A stretch of DNA of 64,000 bases from JBFHRE01 sp041746105 (GTDB taxonomy: Bacteria; Actinomycetota; Acidimicrobiia; Spongiisociales; ZC4RG35): the NCBI GenBank assembly GCA_041746105.1, contig JBGTHP010000002.1, positions 3,213 to 67,212 of the forward strand. Reading direction: 5' to 3'. The notes beneath the pieces are model-generated. The model saw only the letters and a program-made list of their open reading frames with translations, made no database searches and was not told where the DNA came from. Positions 61,251-64,000 of this stretch are shown here, one piece after another. The position numbers and the translations under genes were made by a program. Numbering within the stretch: the stretch's first letter is position 1; each line of letters begins with the position of its first letter.

Positions 61251-61480
61251 TCCATTCGTTCCAATCGAGACCGTCAGCTAGCCGTTCGTTGTCCGCCGTA
61301 GCCGCCAAGTCACCGTGAGTGAGCGCTACGCGGAGGAACGCATATACCCGATCGCTGCGCAACCATGAACCGGCCCGAATCCGTGAACGTGCAGAGCGGG
61401 ACCTGGATTCTCAGGCGATCTCAGTGCTCGACCATGACCTCTCCTCTCGCTGTCATGGTGACGGTCAGCTCGATCTCCGA
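61251..61480. other. Gap inside the degraded region
   Basis: About 230 bp without a supported gene. The downstream PPOX gene ends at 61481. Confidence 0.4.
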
Positions 61481-61870
61481 TCAGTTCGTGGAGGCCAACA
61501 ACTCGTAGTACACCGTATCGAATCGTCGCAGCTTGTGGCCGATCGGCACGAGGACACCGTGGAGGATCGGATGTTTGCGGCGGAGGCGACGCTTTGCTGA
61601 GTCTGATTCGGGGCCGTCGAGCAGACGGGCGACCGCCTCGATCGCGCGGCCGGTGGGTCGACCGCCAACGGTTGAGGGAGCGACGGTGACGGTCGGGTTG
61701 TTCCTGATCCGCTTGGCCTTACCTGCCGTGCTCCACGTGCGCATGACAACTCTCGTCGTGTCCCTGTCATCGACGGCGACACTGACCGGTGTGGCGACCG
61801 GTGTGCCGTCACGTTTGAACGTCGTAAGCGCGACCGTGTGTTGACGGCGCAGACTGTCGAAACCGGTCAT
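61481..61870 (-). CDS. PPOX-class F420-dependent oxidoreductase
   Basis: The 129-residue protein is a split-barrel flavoprotein: VALTTFKRDGTPVATPVSVAVDDRD, then VMRTWSTAGKAKRIRNNPTVTVAPST and GRPTGRAIEAVARLLDGPESDSAKRRLRRKHP. The pattern is of the F420-using pyridoxamine-oxidase-like class found in mycobacteria and relatives. ATG 61870 is chosen; upstream sequence of the open frame is not conserved. It seems intact amid remnants. Confidence 0.85.
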   Translation of the reverse strand: MTGFDSLRRQHTVALTTFKRDGTPVATPVSVAVDDRDTTRVVMRTWSTAGKAKRIRNNPTVTVAPSTVGGRPTGRAIEAVARLLDGPESDSAKRRLRRKHPILHGVLVPIGHKLRRFDTVYYELLASTN

Positions 61871-62296
61871 CGATCGATCCCCTTCCGGTCGTAGTGGTCT
61901 TTCCGATCGCCAAGTTGGACATTCCCGGCGATCGAGTGCACCTTGGAAGCGTTCTCCTACGTCACCCGATCGGCGGGCTGCAGACCTCCGCGACCTTGCT
62001 GGGTCCTGTCGCGTCGCGGGTACCCGAGGTGCGCTGTGGGTCACGTCGTCCTCATCAATGATGCTACCTCTCCCGATCGGCACCAACGAGTGCACTCGCC
62101 CGACATCGGGTCGACACTCAGCGTGGTGATCTCGCGTTGTCACCCTCCCGTCGCCGGCGGAGTGCGACAACATGCCGGTTCGGCTTGAAATCAGGGCCCC
62201 ACTGTTCGGGTGGGGGGATGATGCGCTAGCCGTGCGGGCCTCCTCCCGGATAGGTTCCAGCCAGCGCCGACTGGGCGGTGGCGGACACGGTAGGGC
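61871..62296. other. Gap with no supported gene
   Basis: About 430 bp between the PPOX gene and the frameshifted mycothiol gene. The right end holds out-of-frame sequence of that gene's tail. Nothing else can be supported. Confidence 0.4.
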
Positions 62297-62945
62297 TCAG
62301 CCGTCCTGGTTTGTTTGTGCGGCTGGCGTGCGGCCTGATCTCCTCAATAGGGCGGGCCAAGGGCTGCGGCGAGACCCGAGAGGTACGAGGAACCGCAACA
62401 TACTTCCCCGCAATCCACCTTTGGCCTCGGCAAGGCACATCCCCGCAGCGGTGAACAATTCCTCGGGGTTCTGAGGGCGATGGCGGCTCTTCGAGGTGGC
62501 TGACAGGTCCCATGCATGGAGATGCCATTCGGCGGCGGCCACACCCACAATGCAGCCCCACCGTGGCAGTCCCGTACGGGTACCCGTAGGCCAGGTTCCA
62601 ATGGTCGACGGCGCGACCCAGGTAGGCGGTGGCGGTCTCTGCGAATTCTGCGATCGCCTCGCTACCGGAGATGTCTCCGATCGCCGCGAGGGCACCATCG
62701 TTGCGCCGGTCCATCTCCGATGCGGGGAACGGTAGCGAGGCATCGCCTGCGATTGCCCGATCCAGCCACTCGTGATACCAGCGAGCGACCGCTACCAGGT
62801 GTCGGGCGGTTTGCGTGCCGGTCCAGCGGCCACACGCCGGCTGCTCCCAGGCTCGGCCACCCATGTCGGCGGTAATCCTCTCGACCGACTCGACCCCATC
62901 GCGGTACAGTCGACCGACGAGATCAACCGAAAGCTCAGCGGCCAC
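62297..62945 (-). pseudogene. Mycothiol-dependent maleylpyruvate isomerase-type (DinB-like) protein, frameshifted
   Basis: The frame from 62945 encodes the N-terminal four-helix part with MGGRAWEQPACGRWTGTQTARHLVAVARWYHEWL, and AVDHWNLAYGYPYGTATV. Near 62549-62550 an extra base shifts the frame; the homologous C-terminal VGVAAAEWHLHAWDLS...EELFTAAGMCLAEAKGG continues in the next frame to 62297. Removing one base gives a protein of about 215 residues. The family acts with mycothiol, a thiol of Actinobacteria. It is decay or an assembly error. Confidence 0.75.
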
Positions 62946-63333
62946 TCTGGCCTCCCACGTTGATGCATTGCGCGTAGCCCCTTGGAGGGGAAACTAGCGC
63001 CTGGACCATACCGCTCACCAGATCGGGAGCGGAAACACCATACCCTTCGTCGGTACCAGATCGGCGTCTATGGGGTAGGCGTGGAGCCTCGGGGTAATGT
63101 TCGACCACCTGGCGTGACGTCAGCCAATGCCTGCGATTTGGTCGGGGCGAGGTTCACAGTCACCGGGCGGCTCGGGAACTGGAACCGGACGATGTCATCG
63201 CAGCTCGAACCCTGTGCTTGGCTTCTCCCACCGCCAGGTTCGGGTACGTGTGTATGACAAAGTCGCCCGGGCTGGCGACTCTCGGGAGAGGCCCGATCCC
63301 ACCGACCCGGCGTTAGGCTGCGTGACACGCAGA
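62946..63333. other. Non-coding 388-bp stretch
   Basis: No supportable gene, RNA or repeat seen between the mycothiol gene and the small membrane protein. Confidence 0.4.
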
Positions 63334-63582
63334 ATGAGTTCGAATCCGATGTCCGTCGACAATGTGGTGCGACCGACCCGCCGCGGCCTCGGCTTGCTCG
63401 GATGGGTCCTCGTTGCGGTGGTCATGGTCGCTTCCGTCGCCAATTTCGTCCGCATCGACTCCGCCAGCCATTCCGCCTCGGACACGCTGATCAATTGGGT
63501 GCCACAAACGGCAATCCTCGTGGTGGTGGGCTTGGCGATCGCATTCGCTGCGCGTCGGCGCGCAGGGCGCAAAGGAGCCTGA
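63334..63582 (+). CDS. Small membrane protein of unknown function
   Basis: The 82-residue frame has two membrane segments (about 22-40 and 55-72; LGWVLVAVVMVASVANFV and AILVVVGLAIAFAARRR) and a basic end. No family is recognised. ATG 63334 and ATG 63349 are both possible starts. It lies in accessory sequence before the integrase gene. Confidence 0.4.
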   Translation: MSSNPMSVDNVVRPTRRGLGLLGWVLVAVVMVASVANFVRIDSASHSASDTLINWVPQTAILVVVGLAIAFAARRRAGRKGA

Positions 63583-63892
63583 GTCGGGGAGTTGTTCGGA
63601 AGACCTCGCGGACTCCGGAAACCTTGGAGGCCGACATAGGAGACGATGTCCCGGTTTCCCTGAGCAAGAGCCCTGGTGAGCGTCGTGACACCTGCCGTCG
63701 GTCGGTTGCGCCACTGGGCCTTGCTGTACCAGATCGCCCTGATCCCGCGCAATAACGAAAATCTTGAGGAGTGCCCGGTATCGGCACCTCCAGCGCTACC
63801 TCGTGAGGCCTGCCGGTTGACTCTCGCCACGCTTCGTGGTGAGCTGGTGGTGTTCGTGCAGATCGGTTCTTCCCGCCGGATGGGAGAACCAG
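63583..63892. other. Non-coding 310-bp leader of the integrase gene
   Basis: No gene is supported. GGGAGAA lies just before ATG 63893. Attachment-site or promoter sequences may lie here but none could be identified. Confidence 0.35.
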
Positions 63893-64000
63893 ATGACAAC
63901 AACACATACAGCCTTGATGCCAGCAGTGGTGGCGCCGGACTTCGATTCGTTCGCGGTGCGCCAAGCAATCGCCGGGTTCCTGGCCAGCTACGGGGATACC
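63893..64000 (+). CDS. Tyrosine recombinase/integrase, N-terminal part (cut by window end)
   Basis: ATG 63893 opens a frame that is still open after 36 codons at the window end. The residues (VAPDFDSFAVRQAIAGFLAS) resemble the N-terminal SAM-like domain start of tyrosine-type recombinases. The catalytic domain is outside the window. It suggests a mobile element beginning here and running to the right. Confidence 0.55.
   Translation, partial: MTTTHTALMPAVVAPDFDSFAVRQAIAGFLASYGDT

Overview
The window is a stretch of a high-GC bacterial chromosome, almost certainly an actinobacterium and most like the class Acidimicrobiia. The evidence is a WhiB-type iron-sulfur regulator, F420-dependent oxidoreductase families (LLM class and PPOX class), a mycothiol-dependent maleylpyruvate isomerase-type protein, a GlnR-like atypical response regulator beside glutamine synthetase, and a secreted protein with cysteine-containing S-layer-like repeats. 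The Acidimicrobiia placement is inference; the actinobacterial placement is well supported. No rRNA genes, CRISPR arrays or intact insertion sequences were seen.

Layout. 1-9 kb: PHP phosphoesterase (cut by the window edge), cyclophilin, the lysC-asd pair, a cluster of 23-bp repeats, an S-layer-like beta-helix protein, a HAD hydrolase, a small membrane protein/XRE regulator pair, YdeI-like and MmcQ-like proteins, and a frameshifted methyltransferase. 9-14.5 kb: accessory DNA with a GcvT-family protein, a VapBC-type toxin-antitoxin pair behind a perfect palindrome, an arsenic operon (ArsR-ArsC fusion, second ArsC, aquaporin), and an N-terminally truncated tyrosine recombinase beside tRNA-Pro(CGG), which looks like a decayed genomic island. 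14.5-27 kb: a lone receiver protein, an NfeD-like membrane protein, WhiB, selB-selA (selenocysteine insertion), NUDIX, MBL hydrolase, a strongly structured non-coding region, RDD and Mrp proteins, GNAT, ErpA-type Fe-S carrier, RidA, ALDH7-type dehydrogenase and VOC protein.

27-31 kb: a compact sulfur-relay operon (helix-turn-helix regulator, SQR-like flavoprotein, DUF1641, TusE/DsrC-like, DsrE-like, then DUF302) whose regulator start is covered by a long inverted repeat. 31-46 kb: glnA with its GlnR-like regulator, transporters, paired thioesterase-like paralogues around a PhoX-like secreted protein, an MBOAT/SGNH O-acylation pair divergent from a DUF4015 glycosidase-like protein, type II NADH dehydrogenase, a FabH with a probable CTG start, and HAD/CoA-binding genes. 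46-54.6 kb: a very large lipoprotein and its small Ser/Thr-rich partner, a frameshifted glycosidase-like lipoprotein, a histidine kinase, and divergent from it a heliorhodopsin. 54.6-64 kb: TfoX-like, LLM, VOC and MFS proteins, then a degraded region of remnants (tRNA-Phe-like relic, SEC-C mini-protein, TOPRIM fragment, squalene-cyclase-like fragment, frameshifted mycothiol gene) ending at the start of another tyrosine recombinase.

The most interesting parts are the heliorhodopsin/histidine-kinase pair (53 kb), the sulfur-relay operon with its start-covering hairpin (27-31 kb), and the structured non-coding segment at 21.3-21.7 kb. Three genes carry single-base frameshifts, which could be real decay or assembly error.
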